Positions 42,043-52,431 of a stretch of 64,000 nucleotides of DNA are shown here, in pieces. Origin of the DNA: Polynucleobacter sp. (GTDB lineage: Bacteria; Pseudomonadota; Gammaproteobacteria; Burkholderiales; Burkholderiaceae); contig NZ_JAUXZY010000004.1 of NCBI RefSeq assembly GCF_030693775.1, forward strand, positions 62,001-126,000. Direction: 5' to 3'. The notes under the pieces were generated by a model. It searched no databases and was not told the DNA's origin. It worked only from the letters and a program-made list of their open reading frames with translations. The translations under genes and the position numbers were made by a program. The stretch's first letter is position 1. The number at the start of each line of letters is the position of its first letter.

Positions 42043-42939
42043 TTAATACAAGCTTGCTTCGCCAGGTGGGCGATGCTTAAAGCGTTTATGTACCCAATAG
42101 TACTCTGCAGGCCTTTCGCGAACAAGCGCTTCGATGCATTGGTTGAGGCGGGCGGCATCGTTGCTGGGATCGTCGCTTGGGAAGTTTTCCAGGGGCGCAC
42201 TGATGCGGCAAACATAGCCGCTGCGATTCGCATTTAAGGTAGTCGTCATCAAGCAGACCTCGGCGCCGCTCAATTGGGCCAAGCGCGATACTGAGGTAAT
42301 GGTGCTGGTTTGAATGCCAAAAAAAGGAACAAACACGGAATCGCGTGGTCCCAGATCAATATCTGGCGCAATGAAGATGAAATTCCCGGTTTGGATTTCT
42401 CGAATCAGGTCGCGCAAACGGCTTTGCCGCTCAATCGACTTACCACCAAAACGATTACGCCACTCAATCATCTTTTGATTGAAAAATGGGTTCTTCATTT
42501 TTTGGTACAGTCCTGCGCCGCCCATCCAGCCCCGTTCTTTTGCCATCACGGAAAGGGCCATGAAGCCCCCTTCTAAACCAACGAAATGCGGATTGATTAA
42601 TAGCCTTGGTTTGCGATCACCGAGCGGGATTGCGGATTCAATTTCGACCATTGCCTGAATTTGCGCCCCAGTGCCGAGCCAGATCCGGCTACGCTCAATC
42701 ACGCTGCGACCAAATAGCTTCCAGTGCTCCAGCGCAAGGGCGTTGATTTCATCGTCAGATAGAGACGGAAAGCAAAGTCGCAGATTCGTTTTGACGACGT
42801 GTGCACGCTCGTTCGGAATATGCGCTGCCAACCAGCCCAAACCATAACCAATCGGAACAATGATGGCGTAGGGCAAAAAGGCAAACAAGCGCAAGAGGCT
42901 GAGCGCTAAAAAATTAAAGATGGTTTGGGACCAGGTCAT
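42043..42939 (-). CDS. lysophospholipid / lipid A acyltransferase (LpxL/HtrB family)
   Basis: 298 aa; NPHFVGLEGG, YYWVHKRFKHRPPGE; clear paralogue of 17030..17971. Confidence 0.88.
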   Translation of the reverse strand: MTWSQTIFNFLALSLLRLFAFLPYAIIVPIGYGLGWLAAHIPNERAHVVKTNLRLCFPSLSDDEINALALEHWKLFGRSVIERSRIWLGTGAQIQAMVEIESAIPLGDRKPRLLINPHFVGLEGGFMALSVMAKERGWMGGAGLYQKMKNPFFNQKMIEWRNRFGGKSIERQSRLRDLIREIQTGNFIFIAPDIDLGPRDSVFVPFFGIQTSTITSVSRLAQLSGAEVCLMTTTLNANRSGYVCRISAPLENFPSDDPSNDAARLNQCIEALVRERPAEYYWVHKRFKHRPPGEASLY

Positions 42940-42951
42940 CTCAAATTCAAT

Positions 42952-43809
42952 CTAGTGTGGTGGTGGCTCAGCCCCAAGGGGGTGTTTAAAGCGGTTGTAA
43001 GCCCAAATAAACTGCTCGGGTGCGATTAAGATTGCTGCCTCGATTGCTGCGTTGAGTTCGTTGCAAGATATCCCTGGATCTTCCGAGAAGGCATCAAGGC
43101 GACTTGCTTGCATGAGCCAGCCTTCGCCAAGCCCTTTGCGTTTGGCAGTAAACATCACTACAGGCGTATGGTGCCGATTTGCAAGGCGTGCTGGCAGGGT
43201 GGTTGTGTAAGCTGGACGCCCAAAAAAAGAAGCCCAAATGCCATCACCGCCGCTGGGCACTTGATCCGGAAGAATGCCAATGGCCTCTCCTCGTGTCAGT
43301 GCGCGGGTCATTTGACGCACCCCTTGCAGGTTTGTTGGTACAAAATGCATATTTGGATAGGCCCTGCCGCCCTCGATAACGTCGTTTAGCCAGTCTTGTC
43401 GTGCTGGCCGATACAAAATCGTGGCCGGAAAGTGCTGTGCGAGCACGCGCGGAATAATTTCAAAGCCACCGAAGTGGGGTGTGAGCATGACTAAACCATG
43501 CCCCTCATTGATCGCTTTATCCACCACCTCCCAGTTGCTAATTTCAGTCGAAGAAAGGGCTTTGCTGGGATTACGCCATATCCATAAGCTGTCAGAGAAC
43601 AGCATTCCGGAGGCACAGGCCGCCGACCAAATACGTACTGGGAAGTGATTTTGCGTCGCAGCAGAAAGGTAATGTTGCTTAAAGAGGCTGCGATAGTGCT
43701 TTGATCCAACAAATGCCAGTAAACCCAGCGCACCCCCAATGACCTGCGCAAAACCTAGCGGCATCGCTGCAATGGTGTGGAGCATGAGCTTAAAAAGTAG
43801 GGTACGCAC
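42952..43809 (-). CDS. lysophospholipid / lipid A acyltransferase, second family member
   Basis: 285 aa; TPHFGGFEIIPR, LPDQVPSGGDGIWASFFGRPAYT, WAYNRFKHP. Confidence 0.87.
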   Translation of the reverse strand: MRTLLFKLMLHTIAAMPLGFAQVIGGALGLLAFVGSKHYRSLFKQHYLSAATQNHFPVRIWSAACASGMLFSDSLWIWRNPSKALSSTEISNWEVVDKAINEGHGLVMLTPHFGGFEIIPRVLAQHFPATILYRPARQDWLNDVIEGGRAYPNMHFVPTNLQGVRQMTRALTRGEAIGILPDQVPSGGDGIWASFFGRPAYTTTLPARLANRHHTPVVMFTAKRKGLGEGWLMQASRLDAFSEDPGISCNELNAAIEAAILIAPEQFIWAYNRFKHPLGAEPPPH

Positions 43810-43891
43810 CCCATCATCATATTCAATCCCTTAAAGGATCAGGCTAATTCTGAATTTTGCCCAAATCACGAAGTTCGGATAGAATCCTCCC

Positions 43892-43994
43892 ATCGCCGAG
43901 TTAAGACAACTTGCGGGGCGATTAAAAATTCTGCTAAAGCGTCGCCGTTGTGGTTCCTGGCACGTCGAGTTGTCCTACTGATCGTGTTAATTTT
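43892..43994 (+). ncRNA. SAM-II-like riboswitch candidate in metK leader
   Basis: P1 ATCGCC (43892-43897)/GGCGAT (43917-43922); GAGTTAA loop; P2a GCGG (43913-43916)/CTGC (43931-43934); GCTAAA; P2b GAC (43905-43907)/GTC (43941-43943); upstream of metK. Confidence 0.55.
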
Positions 43995-44009
43995 TAAAGG
44001 AAAAACGCA

Positions 44010-45176
44010 ATGGCAAATGATTATTTCTTCACCTCAGAATCAGTTTCTGAAGGCCACCCCGATAAAGTTGCAGACCAAATCTCCGATGCGATTTTGGACG
44101 CCATTTTGGCCCAAGATCCCAAGGCTCGAGTTGCAGCAGAAACGCTTTGCAATACGGGCCTAGTTGTCCTTGCAGGCGAGATTACAACCCACGCGAACGT
44201 GGATTACATCCAAGTCGCACGCAATACCTTGCGTGAAATCGGCTATGACAACACCGCTTACGGTATTGACTACAAAGGCTGCGCCGTCTTGGTCGCGTAC
44301 GACAAGCAGAGCCCAGACATTGCGCAGGGTGTGGATAAGGCCCATGACGACGGTTTAGATCAGGGCGCAGGCGATCAAGGCTTGATGTTTGGTTATGCCT
44401 GTGATGAAACTGCAGAGCTCATGCCTTTGCCGATTCACCTATCGCACCGCTTGGTTGAGCGCCAGTCCCAACTTCGCCGCGACGGCCGCTTAACGTGGTT
44501 ACGCCCAGATGCAAAGTCACAAGTGACGCTGCGTTACGTAAACGGTAAGCCCGACTCAATCGACACCGTAGTCTTATCAACGCAGCACGATGAAGATATT
44601 TCCCTCGAGAAATTACGTGAAGCAGTGATTGAAGAAATCATTAAGCCTGTCTTGCCAGCCCATCTGATTAAAGGCGACATTAAGTATTTGGTCAATCCAA
44701 CCGGTCGCTTTGTGATTGGTGGGCCGCAGGGCGACTGCGGATTAACCGGACGCAAAATTATTGTGGATACCTACGGCGGTGCAGCACCCCACGGCGGCGG
44801 CGCATTCTCGGGCAAGGATCCATCGAAGGTTGACCGCTCTGCAGCGTATGCGGGTCGCTACGTGGCGAAAAACGTCGTTGCGGCTGGTTTAGCAACGCGT
44901 TGCTTGATTCAGATTTCGTATGCGATTGGCGTAGCAAAGCCAACATCCGTGATGGTGAGTACCTTTGGTACCGGTAAGATTGCCGATGAAAAGATTGCTG
45001 CTTTAGTTGCAGAACACTTTGATCTGCGTCCGAAGGGTATTGTCAAAATGCTCGACTTATTGCGCCCGATTTATCGTAAAACCGCAGCGTATGGTCACTT
45101 TGGTCGTGAAGAGCCAGAATTTACCTGGGAGCAGTGCGATAAGGCACCAGCCTTACGCGCGGCAGCAGGCCTGTAA
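44010..45176 (+). CDS. metK: S-adenosylmethionine synthetase
   Basis: [43 protein letters not shown]. Confidence 0.98.
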   Translation: MANDYFFTSESVSEGHPDKVADQISDAILDAILAQDPKARVAAETLCNTGLVVLAGEITTHANVDYIQVARNTLREIGYDNTAYGIDYKGCAVLVAYDKQSPDIAQGVDKAHDDGLDQGAGDQGLMFGYACDETAELMPLPIHLSHRLVERQSQLRRDGRLTWLRPDAKSQVTLRYVNGKPDSIDTVVLSTQHDEDISLEKLREAVIEEIIKPVLPAHLIKGDIKYLVNPTGRFVIGGPQGDCGLTGRKIIVDTYGGAAPHGGGAFSGKDPSKVDRSAAYAGRYVAKNVVAAGLATRCLIQISYAIGVAKPTSVMVSTFGTGKIADEKIAALVAEHFDLRPKGIVKMLDLLRPIYRKTAAYGHFGREEPEFTWEQCDKAPALRAAAGL

Positions 45177-45216
45177 AGGCTTTATACCCTTAGGTAGTCG
45201 TTGTTAAGCTGTACCT

Positions 45217-45240
45217 GGCGAAATTGATTACAATTTCGCC
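45217..45240. repeat. perfect 10-bp inverted repeat / hairpin between metK and ahcY leader
   Basis: GGCGAAATTG-ATTA-CAATTTCGCC. Confidence 0.7.
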
Positions 45241-45243
45241 ATA

Positions 45244-45345
45244 CTCTCAAGGAGCGTTGCAAGGAACATTGCGAACCAATGATTCCCCAGGCTTGAGGGG
45301 GCAAGATCCGAACAGGAATTTGCTTTTTGCAACTGCGCTCGCTAA
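45244..45345 (+). ncRNA. SAH (S-adenosylhomocysteine) riboswitch upstream of ahcY
   Basis: CTCAAG (45246-45251)/CTTGAG (45292-45297) P1; conserved AGGAGCGTTGCAA and CCAGGCTTGAG; GAGCG/CGCTC (45336-45340) pseudoknot; directly upstream of ahcY. Confidence 0.85.
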
Positions 45346-45375
45346 CCCATGGCTCAATGGTTGGCGAGTTTTCTT
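45338..45375 (+). terminator. leader terminator overlapping the SAH riboswitch pseudoknot strand
   Basis: CTCGCTAACCCAT-GGCTCA-ATGGTTGGCGAG followed by TTTTCTT. Confidence 0.65.
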
Positions 45376-45410
45376 GCCCCAGCATTGATCCGTCCTTAGC
45401 TGGAGCATGA

Positions 45411-46862
45411 ATGAATACCGCATCTGATTTCAATTTAAATGATTTTGTAGCAAAACATTGCGCAATCGCCGACATCACCTTGGCTGATTTTGGCCGCAAA
45501 GAAATTGCCATTGCCGAAACCGAAATGCCAGGACTGGTTGCGATTCGCGATGAGTTCGCAGCAACTCAGCCACTGCGCGGCGCTCGCATTACGGGTTCAC
45601 TGCACATGACGATTCAAACGGCAGTGCTGATTGAGACGCTCGAAGCATTGGGCGCCAAAGTACAGTGGGCGTCCTGCAATATTTTCTCAACGCAAGATCA
45701 TGCTGCCGCAGCGATTGCCGCCAACGGCACTCCCGTATTTGCAATTAAGGGCGAGACCTTAGAGCAGTATTGGGATTACACCCACCGCATTTTTGAGTGG
45801 GCAGATGGCGGCTTTACCAATATGATTTTGGATGACGGCGGCGATGCAACATTACTGCTGCATTTGGGTGCAAAGGCAGAAAAAGATCAAGCAGTCTTAA
45901 GCAATCCCAGCAGCGAAGAAGAAACTATTTTGTTCTCGACCATTAAGAGCAAGCTAGCGATTGATCCAACCTGGTACTCGACTCGCTTAGCTAAGGTTGA
46001 GGGCGTTACGGAAGAGACAACAACCGGCGTGCATCGTTTGTATCAAATGTTTGCTAAAGGCGAGTTACGTTTCCCTGCAATTAATGTGAACGATTCAGTG
46101 ACCAAGAGCAAGTTTGATAACTTGTATGGCTGCCGTGAGTCTTTAGTTGATGCGATTAAGCGCGCCACCGATGTGATGATTGCCGGTAAAGTCGCCGTGG
46201 TCTGCGGTTATGGTGACGTTGGTAAGGGTTCAGCACAAGCCTTGCGCGCCCTGTCCGCTCAGGTTTGGGTTACAGAAGTCGATCCGATCTGCGCATTGCA
46301 GGCAGCAATGGAAGGCTATCGCGTTGTCACGATGGATTACGCAGCAGACAAAGCCGATATCTTTGTATCGGCAACCGGCAACTACCATGTGATCACGCAT
46401 GATCATATGGCGCGCATGAAAGATCAAGCCATTGTTTGTAATATCGGCCACTTTGATAATGAGATTGATATTGCGGGTATTGAAAAATACCGCTGGGAAG
46501 AAATTAAACCCCAGGTCGATCACGTGATTTTCCCTGCCATGAATGGCATGCCTGAAAAGCGCCTGATTATTTTGGCAAAAGGCCGCTTAGTTAATTTGGG
46601 TTGCGGCACTGGTCACCCATCTTATGTGATGAGCTCTTCGTTTGCGAACCAAGTGATTGCGCAAATTGAATTGTGGGGCGCAGTTGGTACGAAGAAATAC
46701 CCCGTCGGCGTTTATACCTTGCCAAAACACTTAGATGAAAAAGTAGCGCGCTTGCAGCTGAAGAAGCTCAATGCACAACTGACCGAGTTGAGCGATCAAC
46801 AGGCCAGCTACATTGGAGTGACAAAGCAAGGCCCATATAAGCCAGAGCATTACCGTTATTAA
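45411..46862 (+). CDS. ahcY: adenosylhomocysteinase
   Basis: [35 protein letters not shown]-terminal KPEHYRY. Confidence 0.98.
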   Translation: MNTASDFNLNDFVAKHCAIADITLADFGRKEIAIAETEMPGLVAIRDEFAATQPLRGARITGSLHMTIQTAVLIETLEALGAKVQWASCNIFSTQDHAAAAIAANGTPVFAIKGETLEQYWDYTHRIFEWADGGFTNMILDDGGDATLLLHLGAKAEKDQAVLSNPSSEEETILFSTIKSKLAIDPTWYSTRLAKVEGVTEETTTGVHRLYQMFAKGELRFPAINVNDSVTKSKFDNLYGCRESLVDAIKRATDVMIAGKVAVVCGYGDVGKGSAQALRALSAQVWVTEVDPICALQAAMEGYRVVTMDYAADKADIFVSATGNYHVITHDHMARMKDQAIVCNIGHFDNEIDIAGIEKYRWEEIKPQVDHVIFPAMNGMPEKRLIILAKGRLVNLGCGTGHPSYVMSSSFANQVIAQIELWGAVGTKKYPVGVYTLPKHLDEKVARLQLKKLNAQLTELSDQQASYIGVTKQGPYKPEHYRY

Positions 46863-46891
46863 TCGCAGGTGTACTAGATAGGTCAAATGCA

Positions 46892-47725
46892 ATGGAATTG
46901 AGCGTCGAATTTTTTCCACCAAAAACACCAGAAGGAGAAAACAAACTCCGTCTGGTGCGTGAGCGCTTTAGTGAATCACTAAGGCCGGCGTTTTACTCCG
47001 TTACATTTGGCGCTGGCGGATCAACCCAGTCTGGTACCTTGCAGGTCGTTAGTGAGATTCATGCGGCGGGTGAGTCTGTGGCGCCGCATTTATCGTGCGT
47101 TGGTAGTTCGCGTGACAGTGTGCGCGCGATGCTGCATCAGTATCGTGAACTGGGGGTTCGCCGCATCGTTGCCTTGCGTGGCGATTTGCCTTCGGGTATG
47201 GGGCAGTATGGTGAGTTCTCGCATGCCAATCAGTTAGTCGAGTTCATTCGTGCGGAGACGGGTGATTGGTTTCATATTGATGTTGCGGCCTACCCGGAGA
47301 CCCATCCACAGGCAAAATCGCCCGCTTCGGATCTACAGTTTTTTGTAGAGAAAATGAAGGCCGGCGCCAATTCAGCTGTGACGCAATACTTCTTTAATTC
47401 GGATGCGTACTTTCGGTTTGTGGAGGACGCGTATGACCTAGGTGTCACTCAACCGATTATTGCGGGGATTATGCCGATCACCAATTGCAGTCAGTTATTA
47501 CGCTTTTCAGATGCGTGCGGCGCTGAAGTGCCGCGCTGGATTCGCTTGCGCTTGCAATCCTTTGGCGACGATACGGCATCCATCAAATCGTTTGGTGAAG
47601 ATGTTGTAACCGACTTGTGCGACCAGCTGCTGGTTACCGGTGCGCCTGGTTTGCATTTTTACTCGCTGAACCAGGCCGATGCGGTATTGGCAATTGCTGA
47701 GAACCTTAACCTTGGCTCAAATTAA
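46892..47725 (+). CDS. metF: methylenetetrahydrofolate reductase
   Basis: SVEFFPPKTPEGENKL; FYSVTFGAGGSTQ. Confidence 0.96.
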   Translation: MELSVEFFPPKTPEGENKLRLVRERFSESLRPAFYSVTFGAGGSTQSGTLQVVSEIHAAGESVAPHLSCVGSSRDSVRAMLHQYRELGVRRIVALRGDLPSGMGQYGEFSHANQLVEFIRAETGDWFHIDVAAYPETHPQAKSPASDLQFFVEKMKAGANSAVTQYFFNSDAYFRFVEDAYDLGVTQPIIAGIMPITNCSQLLRFSDACGAEVPRWIRLRLQSFGDDTASIKSFGEDVVTDLCDQLLVTGAPGLHFYSLNQADAVLAIAENLNLGSN

Positions 47726-48360
47726 GCGCTTTTAAAGCGTAATCCAGATTCAGTCAGCATGGCATCGAGTGGCTCATCATGGGCCTCTGCTTGCCACTGA
47801 TTCGGGTTTAATTGCTGCCAGTCATACCCAACCCCAATACAGACGATGCTTGGCTTTGCAGTGCGTAAGTGGGCCAAGGTTCGGTCAAAATAGCCGCCGC
47901 CATAGCCCAGCCGCCAATAGTGCATTTGCAGAGGATCTCTGTGGGTATTGCTAGCCCAAGACCAACCGACGCAGGGGATCAAAATGCAGTCGGGCTCAAT
48001 GGACTTCATTTGGGGATCATTTGGATTGGGCTCTGCAATGCCGTGTTGCTGGCTTACTAATGCATCTCCATCCTGCCAGGAATAAAAATCAAGCCGCTTG
48101 TCAGCGCGCATGATGGGCAGGGCTAACTGCCTGCCATGCTTTGCTTTGGCCCAGTCACTGAGGCATTGGCGTAAATCAATTTCCTGCTGAATCGGCCAAT
48201 ACAGTGCAATTGACTCAATCGATTGCAGCTCTGTTGTGAGTGCGAGGCCCAATGCTGCTACGACTGCTTGGTTAGCGGAAGAGGTATTAGGGTCTTGCGC
48301 GTACGCAGTGCGTTCACGTAGCAGTCGATTTCGAAGGGCTTTTAAATCAGGGTTTGGCAT
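47722..48360 (-). CDS. 5-formyltetrahydrofolate cyclo-ligase
   Basis: RLGYGGGYFDRTLAHLR; start at MPNPDLKALRNRLL preferred. Confidence 0.9.
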   Translation of the reverse strand: MPNPDLKALRNRLLRERTAYAQDPNTSSANQAVVAALGLALTTELQSIESIALYWPIQQEIDLRQCLSDWAKAKHGRQLALPIMRADKRLDFYSWQDGDALVSQQHGIAEPNPNDPQMKSIEPDCILIPCVGWSWASNTHRDPLQMHYWRLGYGGGYFDRTLAHLRTAKPSIVCIGVGYDWQQLNPNQWQAEAHDEPLDAMLTESGLRFKSA

Positions 48361-48422
48361 ACGAAATAGTACCAAGCGAGAGTGCAATGAATGAAAAAAC
48401 AAATAAAAGTTAGACTATAGGG

Positions 48423-50393
48423 ATGACGCCATTTATTCGCATTAATCGCTTTTTTACAGCACTCCCGCTTCTAGGCTCTTTCAGATGGATGCTAACAGCC
48501 ATTCTGATCTGCTGTGGGCTTTTCATTGCCCAAGAGAGCGTACTGGCAAAAAAACCTGCCAAACCAGCCAATACCCCGCTGGAATTGACCGAGGCAGACA
48601 GAACATTCATTGAGTTGCGGGAGGCTGCCCGTAAAAATGATGCTCCGCGTGCCCAGCAGCTTGCGGCCAGTTTGCCCAACTACATCATGAGCGATTACGT
48701 CGAGTACTTCAAGATTAAGCCGCAGCTATTTGATGCCGGCGGTATGGCGCGCGCCGAGACAACGGCCGATAGCCAGGTGATGGCGTTTTTAAGTAAGTAT
48801 GAGGGGACCGCCCTCGCAGATCGTATGCGCAATGATTGGTTGCTGGTATTAGGAAAGCGCAAAGACTGGCGTGCGTTTGATGCGGAATACCCCAAATTTG
48901 TATTGGACGACGATACCTCAGTGAAATGCTATGCCCTGCAATCCCGTTTGGCCCAAGGTGAAATTGCAGCAAAGACCGCGCACGATGCGCGACTTGTCAT
49001 GTTGGATCCTAAGTTTTATGGTCAAGGCTGTCAGGAATTAGTGCCCTTGTTATTGAATGCCGGAGCCATTACGCCAGCCGAAGCAAAGGCCTATGGCCGT
49101 AGTGCTGCCGAAATGGGACTCGAGACGATGGGCCGAAAAATGGCGGGAGAAGATCCCATTGGCGAGGTGGTGAAGGCAGCACGAGCTGACCCCGTAAAAG
49201 CCTATCGCGACTTTTCGCAAAATGCAGCACGTTACAGCAAAGAAAACCAGGCGGCAGGGTGGGGTGTCATTGGTCAATTTTTAGCCAAGCGCCAAGATCT
49301 GAGGGCAGATGATGTTTTCCGGATGCAGCACGACCTAGGCTTTAGTGAATTACTCTCGACCGAGAGCCAAGAGTGGAAAGTGCGAGCAGCCTTGCGCGCC
49401 CAGGATTGGCCCTTGGTGCGGGATGCGATTGAAACCATGAATCCTGCGGTTCGCTCAAAAGATCCTGCGTGGACCTATTGGTATGGGCGAGCACTGGAGG
49501 CAACTGGTCAAGCTGCCAAAGGCAAAGAGCAATATGAGCTCATTCATGAACAATTTAATTTTTATGGGCAATTGGCGCGCGAAGAACTTGGTAAGAAAAC
49601 CCAGATTCCAACGCGAGTTCGGGTAACGGATCAAGAGATCAAGTCCATGACGGAACGCAAAGGCTTTATTCGTGGCGAGCGTTTCTACGCCATGAATTTA
49701 CGCTTTGAGGGCAATCGCGAATGGAATTGGGAATTGCGCGGTATGAGCGACAAAGAACTTTTGGCTGCCGCCGAATACGCCAAACGTATCCAACTCTATG
49801 ATCGGACCGTCAACACGGCGGATCGAACCAAGGCGGAGCATGACTTCACCTTGCGCTTTCCAACACCCTACCGGGATGAACTTACACCCATCGCCCGCCA
49901 AATTGATCTCAATTTAGCGTGGGCTTATGGATTAATTCGGCAGGAGTCGCGTTTCATCATGAATGCCACCTCTTCCGTGGGCGCATCAGGCCTGATGCAA
50001 GTCATGCCGAATACAGCTAAGTACGTTGCCAAGAAAATTGGCATGACCTCGTATACGCAGGAAAAGTTAAAAGACACAAACACCAATTTAACTTTGGGAA
50101 GTAATTACCTGAATATGGTGCTGGTGGATTTAGATGGGTCGTGGGTACTGGCATCAGCCGCCTACAATGCTGGTCCATCCCGCTCTAAGTTATGGCGCGA
50201 GCGCTTAAATGCTCCCGTTGAGGGCGCAATTTTTGCAGAGACAATCCCCTTTCATGAAACCAGATCCTACGTTAAAAACGTGTTGTCAAATGCCAGCTAT
50301 TACTCGGGAGTGATGACGGGACAAACCATTTCTTTAAAACAGCGCCTTGGAACGATTGCTCCAAAGGCTGCAATGCAAAGTGAGTTGCCATGA
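48423..50393 (+). CDS. soluble lytic murein transglycosylase
   Basis: 656 aa; C-terminal GLIRQESRFIMNATSSVGASGLMQVMP and ASAAYNAGPSR. Confidence 0.92.
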   Translation: MTPFIRINRFFTALPLLGSFRWMLTAILICCGLFIAQESVLAKKPAKPANTPLELTEADRTFIELREAARKNDAPRAQQLAASLPNYIMSDYVEYFKIKPQLFDAGGMARAETTADSQVMAFLSKYEGTALADRMRNDWLLVLGKRKDWRAFDAEYPKFVLDDDTSVKCYALQSRLAQGEIAAKTAHDARLVMLDPKFYGQGCQELVPLLLNAGAITPAEAKAYGRSAAEMGLETMGRKMAGEDPIGEVVKAARADPVKAYRDFSQNAARYSKENQAAGWGVIGQFLAKRQDLRADDVFRMQHDLGFSELLSTESQEWKVRAALRAQDWPLVRDAIETMNPAVRSKDPAWTYWYGRALEATGQAAKGKEQYELIHEQFNFYGQLAREELGKKTQIPTRVRVTDQEIKSMTERKGFIRGERFYAMNLRFEGNREWNWELRGMSDKELLAAAEYAKRIQLYDRTVNTADRTKAEHDFTLRFPTPYRDELTPIARQIDLNLAWAYGLIRQESRFIMNATSSVGASGLMQVMPNTAKYVAKKIGMTSYTQEKLKDTNTNLTLGSNYLNMVLVDLDGSWVLASAAYNAGPSRSKLWRERLNAPVEGAIFAETIPFHETRSYVKNVLSNASYYSGVMTGQTISLKQRLGTIAPKAAMQSELP

Positions 50394-51301
50394 AATACGA
50401 TGTACTTGTCATAGGTGGTAATGGGTTTGTCGGCAGTGTGCTGGTGCGCAGACTGCAACGCGAAGGCTATTCGGTATTGTTGCCAACACGCCATTTGGCA
50501 GCAGCACGGGATTTTCGTTTGCTGCCAAGCGTTCATCTAATTCAAGCCGATGTGAATGATCAGGCCACCTTAAATGACTTATGTAGTCAGGTTAAGCCAG
50601 GCGGTACCGTCATTAATTTAGTCGGCGTTTTGCATGATCGCCCGGCCAAGCCCTATGGCAAAGTATTTGAGCGTGCCCACGTATTGCTACCAACCCACTG
50701 CATCGCTGCAATGAAAGCCAATGGTATCAAGCGCTATTTGCACATGAGCGCATTGGGTGCAGACTCGCACGGACCATCGATGTACCAACGCAGCAAAGGC
50801 GATGGTGAAGCTGCTGTCCGGGCCAGCGGATTGGATTGGACTATTTTTAGACCTTCGGTTATTTTTGGACAAGAGGATCAATTCATCAATCTGTTTGCTA
50901 ACCTAGCAAAAGTGTTTCCAGTGATTCCCTTGGCAAATTCGCAGGCGCTGTTTCAGCCGGTGAGTGTGAATGATGTGGCTGCTGCCTTTGTTGCCTCCAT
51001 CACGATGAAGCAAACCATTCACCAAACCTATTCTTTGGTTGGACCTGAAGTGCTTAGCATGGCAGAGCTGGTTCGTTTTGCCGCCTTAAAAGCACAAACC
51101 ACGACGCGGGTTATTCCAATGCCAGCCATCGTTGGTTATCTACAGGCGTTGATGTTCGAATTCTTGCCCGTGCCCACCTTGATGTCGCGAGACAACATTG
51201 CATCCATGCAGTTACCCAATGTATTGCCGCCGACAGCAGCAGATGATCTGATCACGACCTTTGGCATATCGCGCCAATCCATTCGGAGTCTGTTGGCTTG
51301 A
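50390..51301 (+). CDS. NDUFA9-like NAD(P)-binding SDR protein
   Basis: [41 protein letters not shown]. Confidence 0.87.
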   Translation: MKYDVLVIGGNGFVGSVLVRRLQREGYSVLLPTRHLAAARDFRLLPSVHLIQADVNDQATLNDLCSQVKPGGTVINLVGVLHDRPAKPYGKVFERAHVLLPTHCIAAMKANGIKRYLHMSALGADSHGPSMYQRSKGDGEAAVRASGLDWTIFRPSVIFGQEDQFINLFANLAKVFPVIPLANSQALFQPVSVNDVAAAFVASITMKQTIHQTYSLVGPEVLSMAELVRFAALKAQTTTRVIPMPAIVGYLQALMFEFLPVPTLMSRDNIASMQLPNVLPPTAADDLITTFGISRQSIRSLLA

Positions 51302-52431
51302 ACATATACGCCGTTGGCGGAGCAATACGGGATGCGGTAATGGGTATCCCGGTGAACGACATTGATTATGTGGTGGTTGGAAGCAGTGCAGAGGAAATGA
51401 TTGCGCTGGGCTACCAGCCGGTTGGCAAAGACTTCCCTGTCTTTTTACATCCCCAGACCCATGCCGAATATGCCTTGGCTCGGACCGAACGAAAGACAGG
51501 CATCGGTTACCAGGGATTTCATTTTTATGCCGACCCTTCGGTCACCTTAGAACAAGATTTACAACGGCGCGACCTCACCATTAATGCCATGGCCCAGCGC
51601 GTCGATGACACTGGCGCGGGAGTAGGCCCCATCATCGATCCCTATGGCGGTCAAAAGGATATTCAAGCCAAGGTATTCCGCCATGTTTCCGCTGCATTTG
51701 CAGAAGACCCGCTGCGTTTATTGCGCATTGCTCGGTTTGCTGCGCGCTTTCCAAACTTTACGATTGCAGCTGAAACACAAGAGGCGCTGCGCGCCATTGT
51801 GCAGTCGGGTGAGTTGTCGGCTCTATCACTGGAGCGGGTATGGCAAGAACTCGATCGCGGTATGCGTTCAGCTGAGCCGCTGCGCATGCTTGAAGTGCTT
51901 TTGGAGACCGGCGCTGCAGAGCAATTCTTGCCGCAGCCCTTGATTGCAGTTTGCAAGAGTCCACAACTCAAAAAACAATTGGCGAATGACTTTGATTTGT
52001 TAGCAGCAAACAAAGTAGCAGACGTCGATTCCGTTTGTGCCGTGCTATTGGCCGATCTCAGTGAAGACGCTATTCGGCAATGGTCCGAAACCACCCGTAT
52101 GCCACATGGCACCCGCGATTTTGCTGAGCTATTCTCAGCGCTGAAAAAACGCGTGACACAACAAGACTATAGCGCAGGTGACATTATGGCTTGGTTTAAC
52201 CGAGCCGATGCGTGGCGTAAGCCCGAGCGTGCAGAAAAATTAATCGCACTGGCTGGTGTTTTGGGTTTTCAGGTACAGCGGATTAAAGCTGGCCTAGGAG
52301 CAGCGCTGGCCATCGATAGCCAAGCTGTTATTCAGCGCCTTTCGGCAACAGAGCAACAACAAGGTGAACGCATTCGCTCCGCAATTGATGCCGCACGATT
52401 ACAGGCTGTGGAAGCGATTACGGCCACCTAA
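51298..52431 (+). CDS. cca: CCA tRNA nucleotidyltransferase
   Basis: [39 protein letters not shown] start overlapping the previous stop. Confidence 0.93.
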   Translation: MNIYAVGGAIRDAVMGIPVNDIDYVVVGSSAEEMIALGYQPVGKDFPVFLHPQTHAEYALARTERKTGIGYQGFHFYADPSVTLEQDLQRRDLTINAMAQRVDDTGAGVGPIIDPYGGQKDIQAKVFRHVSAAFAEDPLRLLRIARFAARFPNFTIAAETQEALRAIVQSGELSALSLERVWQELDRGMRSAEPLRMLEVLLETGAAEQFLPQPLIAVCKSPQLKKQLANDFDLLAANKVADVDSVCAVLLADLSEDAIRQWSETTRMPHGTRDFAELFSALKKRVTQQDYSAGDIMAWFNRADAWRKPERAEKLIALAGVLGFQVQRIKAGLGAALAIDSQAVIQRLSATEQQQGERIRSAIDAARLQAVEAITAT

